DNA from: Trichostrongylus colubriformis
Taxonomy: Eukaryota > Nematoda > Chromadorea > Rhabditida > Trichostrongylidae
Assembly: GCA_963978905.1 (NCBI GenBank)
Contig: OZ022256.1
Span: 479,501 to 543,500 of the forward strand
Length of the DNA stretch: 64,000 nucleotides
Direction: 5' to 3'
Part shown: positions 28,421 to 39,831 of the stretch, piece after piece
How positions within the stretch are numbered: position 1 is the stretch's first letter
How the letters are laid out: every line of letters begins with the position of its first letter
Translations under genes and position numbers: made by a program
The notes under the pieces: model-generated
Told to the model about the DNA's origin: nothing
Seen by the model: the letters and a program-made list of their open reading frames with translations, nothing else
Databases searched by the model: none

Positions 28421-29473
28421 AAGGGAAGGATGGTAAGTCGAAGCGGCCATTTGAGATGTGGTTCATACCAATGATAGGGCTCGGGATGCCCTTCACCAAT
28501 CTGCATTCCATATCTGCTGTGCGTCTCTGGGAGCAGAGTTACAAGCGTTGAAAGAGAAGCAACTCAGCACATATGCGATAGGCAAGTGCATCAAATGTGT
28601 GAATGGATAGATAAGTGGTTATCTGCTAGGACTCAAGTTTGAGTGGTCACGGGTTTGGACCCTTGATGAATGTGCCTTTTTGCATTTTTCCTAAATTACT
28701 TCCCGAACGTTACAATCAAGGAATTACATGCTCCGAGAGCGTGATCTCACTGCGAAAGGGCATTTCTGAGGAAATGAATTCATTTTCGCTTTTTTATCAT
28801 GTACATTTCCTCTTCTTCGTTTATTGCCTTCACAATAATCTAAAGTGGACATGGTTTACACGGACACTAGTACACTTCGTGTCTCTTCCAAATAATTACA
28901 AGGTTCAATGAAAACCCAGACGATCGTTTGTACAAATGCCGAGTATTCTTCAAAACAGCCTGCCTTACATTCAAGTGGCAATCTTGCGAGAACTCACATT
29001 AGGCTGTTTTAGATTATCACATTTGTTGTAAAATACTATAAAGGCAATAAACGCAGAATGGAAATGTACATGATAAAACAGCGAAAATGGGTTCATTTCC
29101 CCAGAAATGCTCTTTCGTAGTGAGATCAAGCTCTCGGAGCATGTAATTCCTTGTTTGTAACAATCGGGAAATAATTTGGAAAAAAAGCAAAAAGGTAGGG
29201 TTAGCAAGGATCCATACTCGGGATATCTCGAACTTGAGTCCTAGCACATAACCACTGGACATCTAGGCCATCTGTTGCACACAGCCGACAGCTGACATCT
29301 GTTGCACTTGCCTATGGCGTATGTGCTGAGTTGCTTCTCTTTCAACGCTTGTAACTCTGCTCCCAGAGACGCACAGTAGATATGGAATGCAGACTGGTGA
29401 ATGGCATCCCGGGCCCTATCATTGCTATAAACCCCATTTCAAACGGCCACTTCGACTTACCATCCTTCCCTTG
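28421..29473. repeat. Large inverted repeat, arms ~430-460 bp
   Basis: 28421-28846 and 29012-29473 are inverted copies (shared: AAGGGAAGGATGGTAAGTCG, GTGCGTCTCTGGGAGCAGAG, CATATTTTCC-type tails, CGTTTATTGCCTT). Each arm contains a tRNA-like head (AGTGGTTATSTGCTAGGACT, with GGGTTTGGACCC in the left arm), so each looks like a SINE-bearing repeat copy placed in opposite orientation. Confidence 0.75.
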
Positions 29474-29650
29474 TAAGTAAGGCGGCTGGAGCTGAAAAGG
29501 CCGCCTCTGCCACAGCTCCGAAGTGCGCGTCTCGCGGGGGATTTCGCCGCAAATAGGATTTCCAGACCCGTAGTTTTCGAGTGAATGACTCCTCTTGGGG
29601 TATCACGCACAGTACCCCTACGCTGTCTTTAGGCCTAGTTTTTATCGACA
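29473..29650. repeat. Mosaic dispersed repeat, copy 3
   Basis: AAGGCGGCTGGAGC...GGCCGCCTCTGCCACAGCTC and CAGACCCGTAGTTTTCGAGTGAATGACTCC match 53640-53740. Confidence 0.55.
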
Positions 29651-30882
29651 ATCTATTTATTCGCCACTGCATATTGCTTTCAAAGAAGGTCACCACTCCA
29701 GTGGACCTACAGATAATTTAGCGGTCGGTACCTTCGTTACAGTGGTAATGACTATCGATGTAAACGAATTAGAAATGAAATGTGTTCATCCACTAATCAT
29801 TTGACACACTGGTTAAAGTGGTCACCATTGAGAGTTCAGATAGTTAATTGATCCATGAACTTGGGTTCAACTGCTTCTATTGGGAGCCAATTTTTTATCA
29901 GTGAGCATCCAATCCTTGCATGTTGGTGGTAGATCAATATGCCAGATATAAGTGCTTATCGCTTTGTAAATATGCACCACTATTTCGAATTTGAAATAGC
30001 CTGGCGGTCAATACCCGCTATTCTTGCTGGTTCCGCATGAGAAATGATTCACTTGCTTTACTATCACGTACATAGATCGTATTCTGATCATGAAATGTAA
30101 AACGCAGTATCAGAAGACGCGCACCATTATTTGGGCGTTAGGCAATTTAGCGGTCGATACATCGGCAACCGATATCAGAGCATGATCGATGCCACTGTTC
30201 ATCATACGCTTTTTTGTAGCGGTAGTGTAGTAGTAGCCACCAGTGTACTGGAGCTTACCCCACCTACTTCCTCACCTACTTCCTAACGGCTCTCATCAGC
30301 GCTAAGCAGTCGTTATCAGATTCAATTCGTCACTATCAAGGTCCCCGTATCGCCTCCTACAACAACTATGAGTTTCGACAGCCCATTTTGCTGGAAGCAG
30401 AAATGGTCCCCTTCCCACTACGCAAAACACCTGTGAGTATGAACGCTCTAGAATTAATGCGAAGAACGAAACGCATCTGACGACTTCAGCTTTTTGCGCT
30501 CCTTATCGAATCTTTTCAAAGTTATCAAGCTGGATCACCCACCACTGATGTCTCAGTACCACCCTGCACAACACTCATGAGGGTCAACGCTTTAGGGTGA
30601 GTGCGAAAAGCGAAACGAATTTGACGACTCCAGCATTTGTACGCTCCTTATCGAACCTTATCAACCGTTATCGATTTGTGTCATCCGTGATTAATGTCCC
30701 CGTCCCACCCTAAAAACACCTATAAGTATCGGCGCTCTGGAATCAACCTGAAAAGCGAAACGGATTTGGCAACATTCGCCTTTCGAGGCTTCTTATCAGC
30801 TCTTATCAGTTGTGGTCTAAATCTATTTCTCACCTTTAGTGAGACACACACGGACAGTCAGACATACTTAGCGGATAATATA

Positions 30883-32114
30883 TCCTACTCTATATAATTC
30901 GCTTAGTACGTCTGTGCGTGTGTGTGTCCGTCTGTCTGCCACGAAATTCATATCTCGCGTCGCAGCAAAGCTGGGACGCTGATATTTACAAACGATATCG
31001 GGGGTGGAGAGAGGACCTGGGCGGTGGTGGTACGAAAGTGATAGCAGCTGATACGCGCTGATAAGGAGCCACAAAAGGCGAACGTCACGAAAGTCGTTTC
31101 GCCTTTCGCGTTGATCAAAGAGCGCTGATACTCATGGGTGTTTAGCAGGGTGGGCCAGGGGCATTAATGGTAGGTGATCTAAATTGATAATGGTCGATAA
31201 GATTTGATAAGGAGCATGAGAAGGCAAATGTCACCGAGGCCGATTCGCTTTCGCGGTTAACAGTGGAATGTTCACATTCGCAGGTAATACGGGGATCTCA
31301 ATGGTATTTTTGGGTACAGGAGCCTCAGTAAAATCGATAACGGCTTACAGTGGCTGATGAGAACCGTTAGGAGTTCGATGGGATGAAATCCTTTACATCG
31401 CTTGCTGCTACTATACGACCGCTTCAGCGAAAGCGTTTGATGCTCAGTGCCTTTCGGTGAACATATTTTGTTTATGTTCTGATATCACTGACCGATGTAT
31501 CGACCGCAGAATTGCCTAATAATCAAAAAAATGGTGCATCTGTCTTGATACTGCGATCTACATTGATTATCATGATACAACCTACATCTGTGATAGCAAA
31601 GCAAGCGGTTCACTCGCAACCATTTCCTAATGCGGTATTGGCAGCAACACTGGGTATCGACCGCTAGACTACGTAAAATTCCAAGAGTGAAGCATGTTTA
31701 AACGATAAACATCGATAAGCGGGATACGGATCTACCACTAATGTGTAAGAATTAGTTGCTCAACGCGTGAACAATTTGTTACCAATCGATGGAATTGAAT
31801 ACAAAACTATCTGTCTCTAAACTATCCAAACTCCCGATGATGACCTAAACCAGTTGGCTGGTGCACACTACTGCGCGCGATTCATGTCGATGACGTGTAA
31901 AATGGGTTCGATGCAAAGCGACTGAAGTATATTGATACGAAATGCTTTTTTCTCACGCCATCTTCTCTGTCTGCTTTTTGTAATTCAGTAGCTCAGCTGA
32001 AAGCAGAGGAAAAGAAGTTCCACTCATCCATACACAGCTGTGGTCATGCCGATCAAACCCATTTTGCACAACATCGCCATGAATCGCGCGCAGTAGTGTG
32101 CACCAGCCAACTGG
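30883..32114 (+). mobile_element. Helitron-like element H2
   Basis: Starts TCCTACTCTATATAATTCGC after A30882 and ends GCCAACTGG before T32115, with the 3' hairpin CGCGCAGTAGTGTGCRCC. The order is a (GT)-rich stretch, the segment ACGAAATTCATATCTCGCGTCGCAGCAAAG, one to two ~146-bp units, a unique body and a 264-bp terminal inverted module (31851-32114). Non-autonomous. It lies head-to-head with H7, and its 3' end abuts sequence of the PTP gene region. Confidence 0.7.
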
Positions 32115-32430
32115 TGGTAGGGTAATTAAGAAAGGAATGTTATTGGATTCATTCAGTTCAGTCATCTTTTTGTACGCAGTATCCGGCGTCCGGCAGTCAG
32201 ACAGAATCACAATCACCTCCTGTGATCGAGGTACTTACACAAAGATCTAGGGCAAACAACAAGTTCATGCGGATCGAAAAGAGCGAGAATAAGGGGACGA
32301 TAGCACCATGAACAAGTCTCACGTCCCACTGTGAATAAACTTCTAGAAACTGGAGTATGCTAGCAGAAATTAGTATTTCTTACTCATTCATAAAAGACTA
32401 TAATATGTGAGACTTTATTGTAGTAAGTAC
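32115..32430 (-). other. Putative intronic or degenerate PTP-gene sequence
   Basis: Between the H2 3' end and PTP exon C. The minus strand has an open stretch (VIVILSDCRTPDTAYKKM...), but it does not resemble the part of a PTP domain that should follow, so I do not call it an exon. Confidence 0.3.
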
Positions 32431-32584
32431 CTCCAATCTCCATTTTTTCGGCCTGCTCGTTGGGCCAATACTGCTCGCACTTCATTTTTCCCTGTTCAAT
32501 TGTATCGCACAACATTATGATATGTGATACACGTTCACACAAAATCATGCGCCAGAAATCCGTGATTGTGGTGAGTATTGGACC
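32431..32584 (-). CDS. PTP gene exon C (GP-x-DFWRM ... QYWP region)
   Basis: Exon of a classical protein tyrosine phosphatase, an enzyme that removes phosphate from phosphotyrosine. It begins after a perfect nematode acceptor TTTTCAG with GPILTTITDFWRMIL, continues through IIMLCDTIEQGK, and ends shortly after KCEQYWPNEQ. These are PTP conserved motifs, in order and spacing. Donor GGAG|GTACTT, phase 1. The exon joins exon B in phase 0, restoring the TQGP motif. The catalytic half of the domain (WPD loop, HCSAGIGRTG loop) should lie at lower coordinates but is not visible anywhere in the window, so the gene may be truncated or have a far-off exon. Confidence 0.85.
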
Positions 32585-32675
32585 CTGAAAACGGTCGAAG
32601 TTCGCACAGGTGATGTGAAAGCTCCTCAGAACGCGATGGTGAACAGTAAAATGAAAATGAATGAAATTGCCTGAC

Positions 32676-32791
32676 TTGTGTGCAAATGAATGTGTTGACG
32701 AGATAGTTTCCCTTCACGTAATTCGCGTGAATATAGTCAGAACCTTTTCCATCTTTGATAACCACGCGAGTGAAATCATTGCAAATAACGT
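32676..32791 (-). CDS. PTP gene exon B (NRYKDV...DYIHANYV region)
   Basis: After acceptor CAATTCAG the exon encodes (D)VICNDFTRVVIKDGKGSD, then YIHANYVKGNYLVNTFICTQ, the substrate-recognition/phosphotyrosine-loop part of a PTP domain (NRYKD.xxxD.TRV and SDYIHANYV motifs). It joins exon A in phase 1, completing the codon for Asp of KNRYKD, and exon C in phase 0 across a 91-bp intron (donor CAA|GTCAGG). The nematode-type short intron and clean motif joins make this the best-supported host gene in the window. Possible substrate and tissue role are unknown. Confidence 0.88.
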
Positions 32792-33098
32792 CTGAATTGA
32801 AATGGTTGGGAAGCGTCCAAGTCATGAAATCGCGGAAACATCGCTTGATCCGAAGGGTGGAGACCGTCTGCTCCAGCCTGAATAAATTCTAAAATTTACG
32901 TGAGAAAACAGAATAAAAAAACAACACGTCAACCCGCCAAAAAAACTCCCTCCTCAAATCTCCTACTCCTTCATCTTCATGGCGATAGCTGCAAATGAAT
33001 AAAAATTCCGAGGTTTGCTGGTCCGGAGACTTCTTTGCAGCGCGTCTCATGCAAAAGTATATCGACAATCATTTGTCACAAGAAAGAAAGCTGCTTGC
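32792..33098 (-). other. GC-AG intron of the PTP gene
   Basis: Donor G|GCAAGC instead of GT, acceptor TTCAATTCAG|AC. The splice is forced by the reading frame: only this join gives the KNRYKDV motif. Confidence 0.75.
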
Positions 33099-33219
33099 CT
33101 TTGTAACGATTCTTGGTCGGATTCTGATCAAAAATTTCCCTTGAATAGGTACTAGCAAGATAAGGTTTGAGCGTGGCGTATTCTCCAATTAGACCTTCGA
33201 CTCCAATTTCGAAAACCAC
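33099..33219 (-). CDS. PTP gene exon A (GVEGLIGEY...NPTKNRYK region)
   Basis: Follows acceptor GAGTTCAG. It encodes VVFEIGVEGLIGEYATLKPY and ends in NPTKNRYK(D), the N-terminal helix and start of the PTP domain as in the large nematode PTP family (many members sperm-enriched). The 121-bp exon ends ACAAAG|GCAAGC, so the 307-bp intron to exon B is of the GC-AG class. Its 5' neighbour is uncertain: the candidate exon at 37156 ends in phase 1 whereas this exon starts in phase 0, so another exon or a different splice is needed between them. Confidence 0.85.
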
Positions 33220-33947
33220 CTGAACTCACTGGTTTTGCGTGCAAGGAAAAAACACAAGAAAGCACTCAAATCGCATGCCCACAGGTACTTTTCTGTATGA
33301 GCATTCGTGCCTGTGCTGACAGAGATTCCTACAAGCCCAGTGATCCAGCAGGTCAGATCGTTAGTGTAGTGTGGAGGGGCATTCACTATAGAAAGGAGGC
33401 AATTAACATTCTTGTGAGACTAAAGCATTGTATTATGGACTGTTACAATAAATAGCTTCCACCTTCATCATAGATCGTATCAGCTTTCATCAGGAATTGT
33501 ATTCAGTGACAGATGCCCTAACTTAATCATTTAGGTAACAAATATCCGACTTTATTGTATATATAACTTCACAAATAACTGCCTTTATTCTCAACAACTA
33601 TCTTTGACCTAAGTAGGCCAGCTACCATGTAATCATAACCTTGAAGAAAATCTTAGTAGTAAACCAATCCCTGACCCCACACTGATTACCGAAACACCTA
33701 CAACACACCTGAAAAGCCCCTTATTATTGAAGGTCTATAACGTTGCCGTTCGAGAGGACTACTGCCTCATGCAAACTTCTGATAAATCGATCAACGGCAT
33801 ACAAGCCGGATCGGCAGACAATGAAGGCGCCTTTGTCGCCATGTAGCTATCTATTTCTAGCTAATCCAAATGCCCAAGAATACATTTAGGAATGCTTATG
33901 AAGCATATGCATTTCACAAACTGTGACTAAGCACGCATAGACCAATA
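33220..33947. other. Probable PTP intron, no repeat recognised
   Basis: A/T-rich sequence between exon A and element H3. No further exon can be identified with confidence. Confidence 0.35.
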
Positions 33948-35872
<1,925 letters not shown>

Positions 35873-36046
35873 TGTACTAATATGTAGTGTACATCAGCTG
35901 AATCTGCGAACGCATGTCTATTACTGACTGTTTATTGCATCGCAATAACCTGTGCTATTATGAACACATACAAGCTCGCTCATCTGCTCATTCCCTTATC
36001 ATTGTAGTATACTGTAGCAAAGGATAACGGATATTGTTTCTGATGT
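35873..36046. other. Short unannotated spacer
   Basis: No feature seen between H3 and the SINE. Confidence 0.35.
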
Positions 36047-36308
36047 TGATCAATCCCTTGTTGGGATGCTTCACGCATTCTCGTTCCGTTCAGAAAGGTG
36101 GCAAGTGAATGTGGCCTATACAATTACTTGCAGGCGTCAGCTGATGCACAAGTCAGTACATTTATCTCCCAGATAGGTTTGGTTCCACTTAAATTCCCTA
36201 GGTGAGAAGGAACGTTTGGTTGATCTAGGCGGATTTGAAGCGGGATTTGATCCCCGTGCCATGAGAGCAGGAACGCGCGCCATCTGCCACTGCACCACGC
36301 TCTTTCTG
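36047..36308 (-). mobile_element. tRNA-derived SINE, copy 1
   Basis: The minus strand starts with a tRNA-like head (A box GTGGTGCAGTGG, B box GGGATCAAATCCC at about 36241-36306). It continues into a body shared with 55810-56052 (GGCCTATACAATNACTTG, CACGCATTCT). A pol III-driven non-autonomous retroposon; the partner LINE is not obvious. Confidence 0.65.
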
Positions 36309-37155
36309 TAGCTATCATTACCATACTCTAACTTACTTTGGCAAATGCTTCAAAAGCCGCCTTTTGCTCATCGGTTGGTGCCAATTTGTCCTAAATATGC
36401 GTTTTTGGATTTGTATTCCATTAGTGCACACATTTTTTTTTTTTTGCAAAACTCACAATCACTTTTTCCTTTGTACCGCTCCCCTCTTCTTTTCCTTAAG
36501 AACCATAGCAACAGTATCACGTGTATGTAAAAAATTGTGAGATCATTATAAAGCCATTCTGGGAAAATCATGCAAGTCAACTAAATTTGTATGGCTCTGA
36601 GTGGAACTAGTATTATACTAGCAAGCCATACGAAATGAGCCGACTACTTCAGCCGTGACTATTTAGGTAGTGGAGGTGTAGTGATTTCGCATGCTTTCCG
36701 GATCGACGTCACCCTCAATCCGACCTTACCAACCCACAAAACGGGCTGCAGAGAACAATATAAAATCTTGCAAGAGCATGTCTTGCTTTTTAGAGGCCAT
36801 CATAATCACGCTAACCCAGATGACTTAGAAAATGTGGTCACTGTCCCAAAACGTAGAAGTTTTGCCGAAGAGGGGGAGGAGACCCAGTAGATCATTGCTT
36901 GAATCCTCTACGCCAACAATTATCATTTCTGAAACACGTGATCTTTGAAGCCTGAAGCATTGTCACAATAGGGTGATTCGAAATCTCGTTTCCACTACTT
37001 TTGGAAAGGCTGGTCGATCTGCAATGAGAAAGAGCCATAGTTATTTTTCCAGCTGATTTTATGATTATGAAACGGTATAAAAAAATTTCATGCTGGTGGC
37101 GACCTTGAAACCGATACGCACTACACTGCCTCACACTAATTTCAGTGGTACTCAC
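36309..37155. other. No confirmed feature
   Basis: Includes a T12 tract near 36430 and an open + strand frame ending at 36890 that lacks any family support. Could be intronic to the PTP locus. Confidence 0.35.
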
Positions 37156-37212
37156 GCTCCTGAGTTTTCAAATTGTCGACAAACTTCTTCACGCGCTGTC
37201 TGAGCGTGCCGG
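37156..37212 (-). CDS. Candidate upstream PTP exon
   Basis: 57 bp with acceptor ATTTAAG and a good donor GAGC|GTGAGT. It encodes (P)GTLRQRVKKFVDN then LKTQE, which resembles the basic helix just N-terminal to the GVEGL segment in nematode PTPs. It starts with 2 nt completing a codon, matching the phase-1 end of the Lys/Glu-rich exon at 39417. Its own phase-1 end does not match exon A, so at least one piece is missing. The acceptor is atypical. Confidence 0.4.
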
Positions 37213-37655
37213 CTTAAATACACTATATGTCTTGTCGTATGTGACACAAACATATACACACGATCCCGTATCAACATTTGAGTGCTTTCAGTTACTGGGC
37301 AAGCATTGTGCAAGAAGAAAATCTCTAACTCGATCAGCATGAAAAGCTGTGATAAAGAAACGACGATCTAGAACTCCCTCAGGCATGTGCTTCAATTCAC
37401 ACGGTGATAACATCGAATCGCTGTGTTTCAGAGTCCTTTGAAGTGTAATGCTAAAGCGCTAATTGGGCTCACCACACACCTCATTTCCCTTGTGGTTTAT
37501 GTGCGACCTGAATTTCCCGTGTTGTTATGTGGAAGGTTTTGTAGTACTTTCATAGCCCGTTGAATTGCTATTGGGTGTGGTGGCAATGTCTCATTAGTAA
37601 ATGGAAACACAACGTCAAACTCGGGAGCCTGTGATTTGTGATTTTTCATATACAG
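37213..37655. other. No recognisable feature
   Basis: About 440 bp left of the Tc3-like element. No gene or repeat seen. Confidence 0.35.
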
Positions 37656-39165
37656 TGCTTATCAGAAACATTAGACCCACCCCAAAAATAGCGTGACTGA
37701 ATTTTGTAGAAACCCATTACTAATTTTCGTGTGACTATCGAGATCAGCATGCTCGAAACCTAGGTTCACTAGATTTTATCCATATCGGAGGAAAATTGGG
37801 CGATTTTAACACTTGGCTCCTACTGTATCATAAATATAGACGCACCTCAACATTTATTATGATAGCAAAACAATACCAACACACCTATAATGGGTCCTCA
37901 TGTTTGGAAATAGTTTGAAACACACGGTTTGACATCGATCCCACTAGTTTATTCAGGAGCTGTGGGTCCATACGGTGCCATGCCTGAGCGATCGCCATTT
38001 TGAGGTCTCTTGCGCGAGTGAAGGTCTTCTCCTGGCTGTATATCTGCAGGACCAAGACTCCCAAAATGTTCTCTATGAATTTTAGGTCAGGAGAGCAAGC
38101 AGATTAGTCCATAAAAGCAACATTTCGTTCGCTATACCACGATTTTGTGGACCGGACTGAATGGAAGCGTTATCATGCTGGAAAAAGCCTCCGTCGCCTT
38201 GATCCGTCAGGACAGGTAGCAGATCACGCTCCAGTACATACTGGTAGTCCGACGAAGACATGCACGTGGAGACAAAAGCTAACTGAAGCTTCCCTCTTCG
38301 GTGGAATCCTTCCACACTATGACACCGAAATTGCGCCTGCTGAAGAACTTTGGTTCCTTGCGCAGGTCCTTGCAAGCATAGCCGTCTGGACCGTCTAGAT
38401 TGAACTTCTTTTCGTCCGAAAACATCAACTGGAAAAAAAGTCTCGTTGCAGGAAGCCTTGTGAAAAGGACCCTTACCCTTGACCAATCCGTTGCCATGGA
38501 AATTTTTTGGTATAATGCAGGCAGGCTTCTTCGTGGGACTATGTGAGGCGCTGAGCTGAACGACAGCGATATCGCACGATGATTTTGTTGTGCTTGATAC
38601 TTCTCCTGACCGTCATTCTAGAGATGGCAGTCGGTAAACTAGCATGAACGACGCTGAAACTCACTAGAGAATTGAACACCATTCGACCGATCTGACGTTC
38701 CGCTTGAGGAGTCAGCTTTTTTGGCCTGCCAGGACTTCTCCTCTTTCCGTAGGACTCCGGTGTGTGTAAATTCAATCGACGACCCTTGACGAGTGGCGCA
38801 TTTGCCGTCGATTGCTCAGACCCGCCGGGTGCAGGGCGCGGATCTGAGCCTGCTCAACCTCTGACAAAATTGGATCACGTGGCATTTCAGATTATGATGC
38901 AAAACACTTATCGCTACTCATTTATTTATTTATTTTTTTTGGAATTGCAACTTTTCTGGCATATGCCCCTCTTTTCTCATGACCCGTCAGGTACGTCTGT
39001 ATTTATGATACAGTCCATATAGAGCCAAATGGTGGAATCTGCCCTATTTTTTTCAATATAAATGAAATTTGGTATACCAAGGCTTTCGAGCATGCTGATC
39101 TCGATAGTCACAGGAGAATTGGTCATGAGTCTTTACAAAATCCAGTTACGCTATTTATGGGTAAT
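37656..39165 (-). mobile_element. Tc3-like transposon, right end truncated
   Basis: The left end begins CAGTGCTTATCAGAAACATT after TA. About 105 bp inside (37685-37785) is repeated inverted at about 39060-39165 (GTGACTATCGAGATCAGCAT is identical in both arms). The outermost ~28 bp are absent from the right end. A broken Tc3-like transposase lies between. Confidence 0.75.
37890..38880 (-). pseudogene. Tc3-like transposase pseudogene
   Basis: The minus strand encodes, across several frames, the full layout of a Tc1/Tc3 DDE transposase. An N-terminal HTH begins PRDPILSEVEQAQIRAL. A second HTH/AT-hook region contains YGKRRSPGRPKK and MTVRRSI. Catalytic blocks are MFSDEKKFNLDGPDG (first Asp, ~38415), AFVSTCMSSSDYQYVLE, FFQHDNASIQ (second Asp, ~38175) and SPDLKFIEN (Glu, ~38085). 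Stops and frameshifts separate the blocks, so no active enzyme is made. Motif identity is closest to Tc3 among families I know. Confidence 0.85.
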
Positions 39166-39416
39166 GAAGGCATCTTTGAATAAAGAATTGTTGCCTTACA
39201 TTTCTTTTTTCTACGTTCGGAATTCTCTGGAGACGTCAACTTGTTCCTCGCTTCCTACAACAATTCAGCGCTTCAAGAAATAACCATGACCCGCGAAAGG
39301 CTCTTGAGAAAGTCTTAGCACTTACACCCGGGAGGAGCTCTGAAGACCTCTTTTCTTTCTAAATGTTGAAAGAACTCCACGAATCCATGGAAATCATTTC
39401 AAAAATTCTACCTTAC
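39166..39416. other. No recognisable feature
   Basis: Short interval between the Tc3-like element and the charged exon, with no feature seen. Confidence 0.35.
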
Positions 39417-39714
39417 GCCTTTCTGAAGTATCCCCTTTATCCTTGTCTTTTTGCTTCTTTCTCCGCTCCGAAACGTCACCTTTGTCTTTTTCTTTGTCCT
39501 CTTTCTGCTTCTTTCGCCGTTCTGAAGCATCTGCACCCCTCTCCAAGTCATCTTTCTTCATTCTCCTCCTCTCCGAAGCGTCAGCACCAGTGTCATCTTT
39601 CTTCTTCTTTCTTCTTTCGGACGCTTCCTTTGCATCCTCCTTAGGCTCTTTTTGCTTTTTCCTTCTTTCTGAATACTCCACTCCTTTGTCTCCTTTCTTC
39701 TCCTTTTTTTGACG
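39417..39714 (-). CDS. Candidate exon of Lys/Glu/Arg-rich repeat protein
   Basis: A 298-bp open stretch bounded by acceptor TTTGTAG and donor AGGC|GTAAGG (phase 0 to phase 1). It encodes about six degenerate repeats of ASERRKKQKEDK spaced 14-20 residues (SERRKKQKEP, SERRKKKKDD, SERRRMKKDD, SERRKKQKED, SERRKKQKDK, SERRK). Repeats differ mainly by substitutions compatible with selection on charge. Its phase fits the candidate exon at 37156, and several nematode PTPs have Lys-rich N-terminal extensions, so it may be the N-terminus of the same PTP gene. It could also be an unrelated gene fragment or simple-sequence expansion. Confidence 0.4.
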
Positions 39715-39831
39715 CTACAAACAAAGTGCAAATTGGATGATCCCGTCGGTTCATTACTCTATCATAGGAACCCTATTTTGTTTTGAAACAGCTCATGGCG
39801 AAACACTTGCTGCAGGTGCAGTCTTCGACGA
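39715..39831. other. Spacer
   Basis: No feature seen. Confidence 0.3.

Larger units (their letters stand above)
27589..30882 (-). mobile_element. Helitron-like element H7 (minus strand, 5' end damaged)
   Basis: The minus-strand 3' end is at 27589 (hairpin GCGCAGTACTGTGC, then CAACTGG, followed by T), with an inverted counterpart at 27711 forming a 123-bp terminal module. Toward 30.3-30.84 kb lie degenerate ~146-bp units of the kind seen in H4 (CTCCTTATCGAAYCTT, AATGTCCCCGTCCCACCC in + text). The 5' end near 30882 keeps TATATTATCCGCTAAGTATGTCTG but lacks its first bases, where H2 begins. Other repeats interrupt the body (28.0-29.65 kb). No coding capacity. Confidence 0.5.

Noticed and set aside
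32115..32216. Open frame VIVILSDCRTPDTAYKK as the next PTP exon
   Set aside because: Residues do not match what follows QYWP in PTP domains, and the frame runs into the Helitron-like 3' end.
36681..36890. Plus-strand frame ending PKRRSFAEEGEETQ, preceded by a TTTTTAG acceptor
   Set aside because: It looks exon-like at its end, but the upstream part is not protein-like, no family matches, and it is antisense to the inferred PTP locus.
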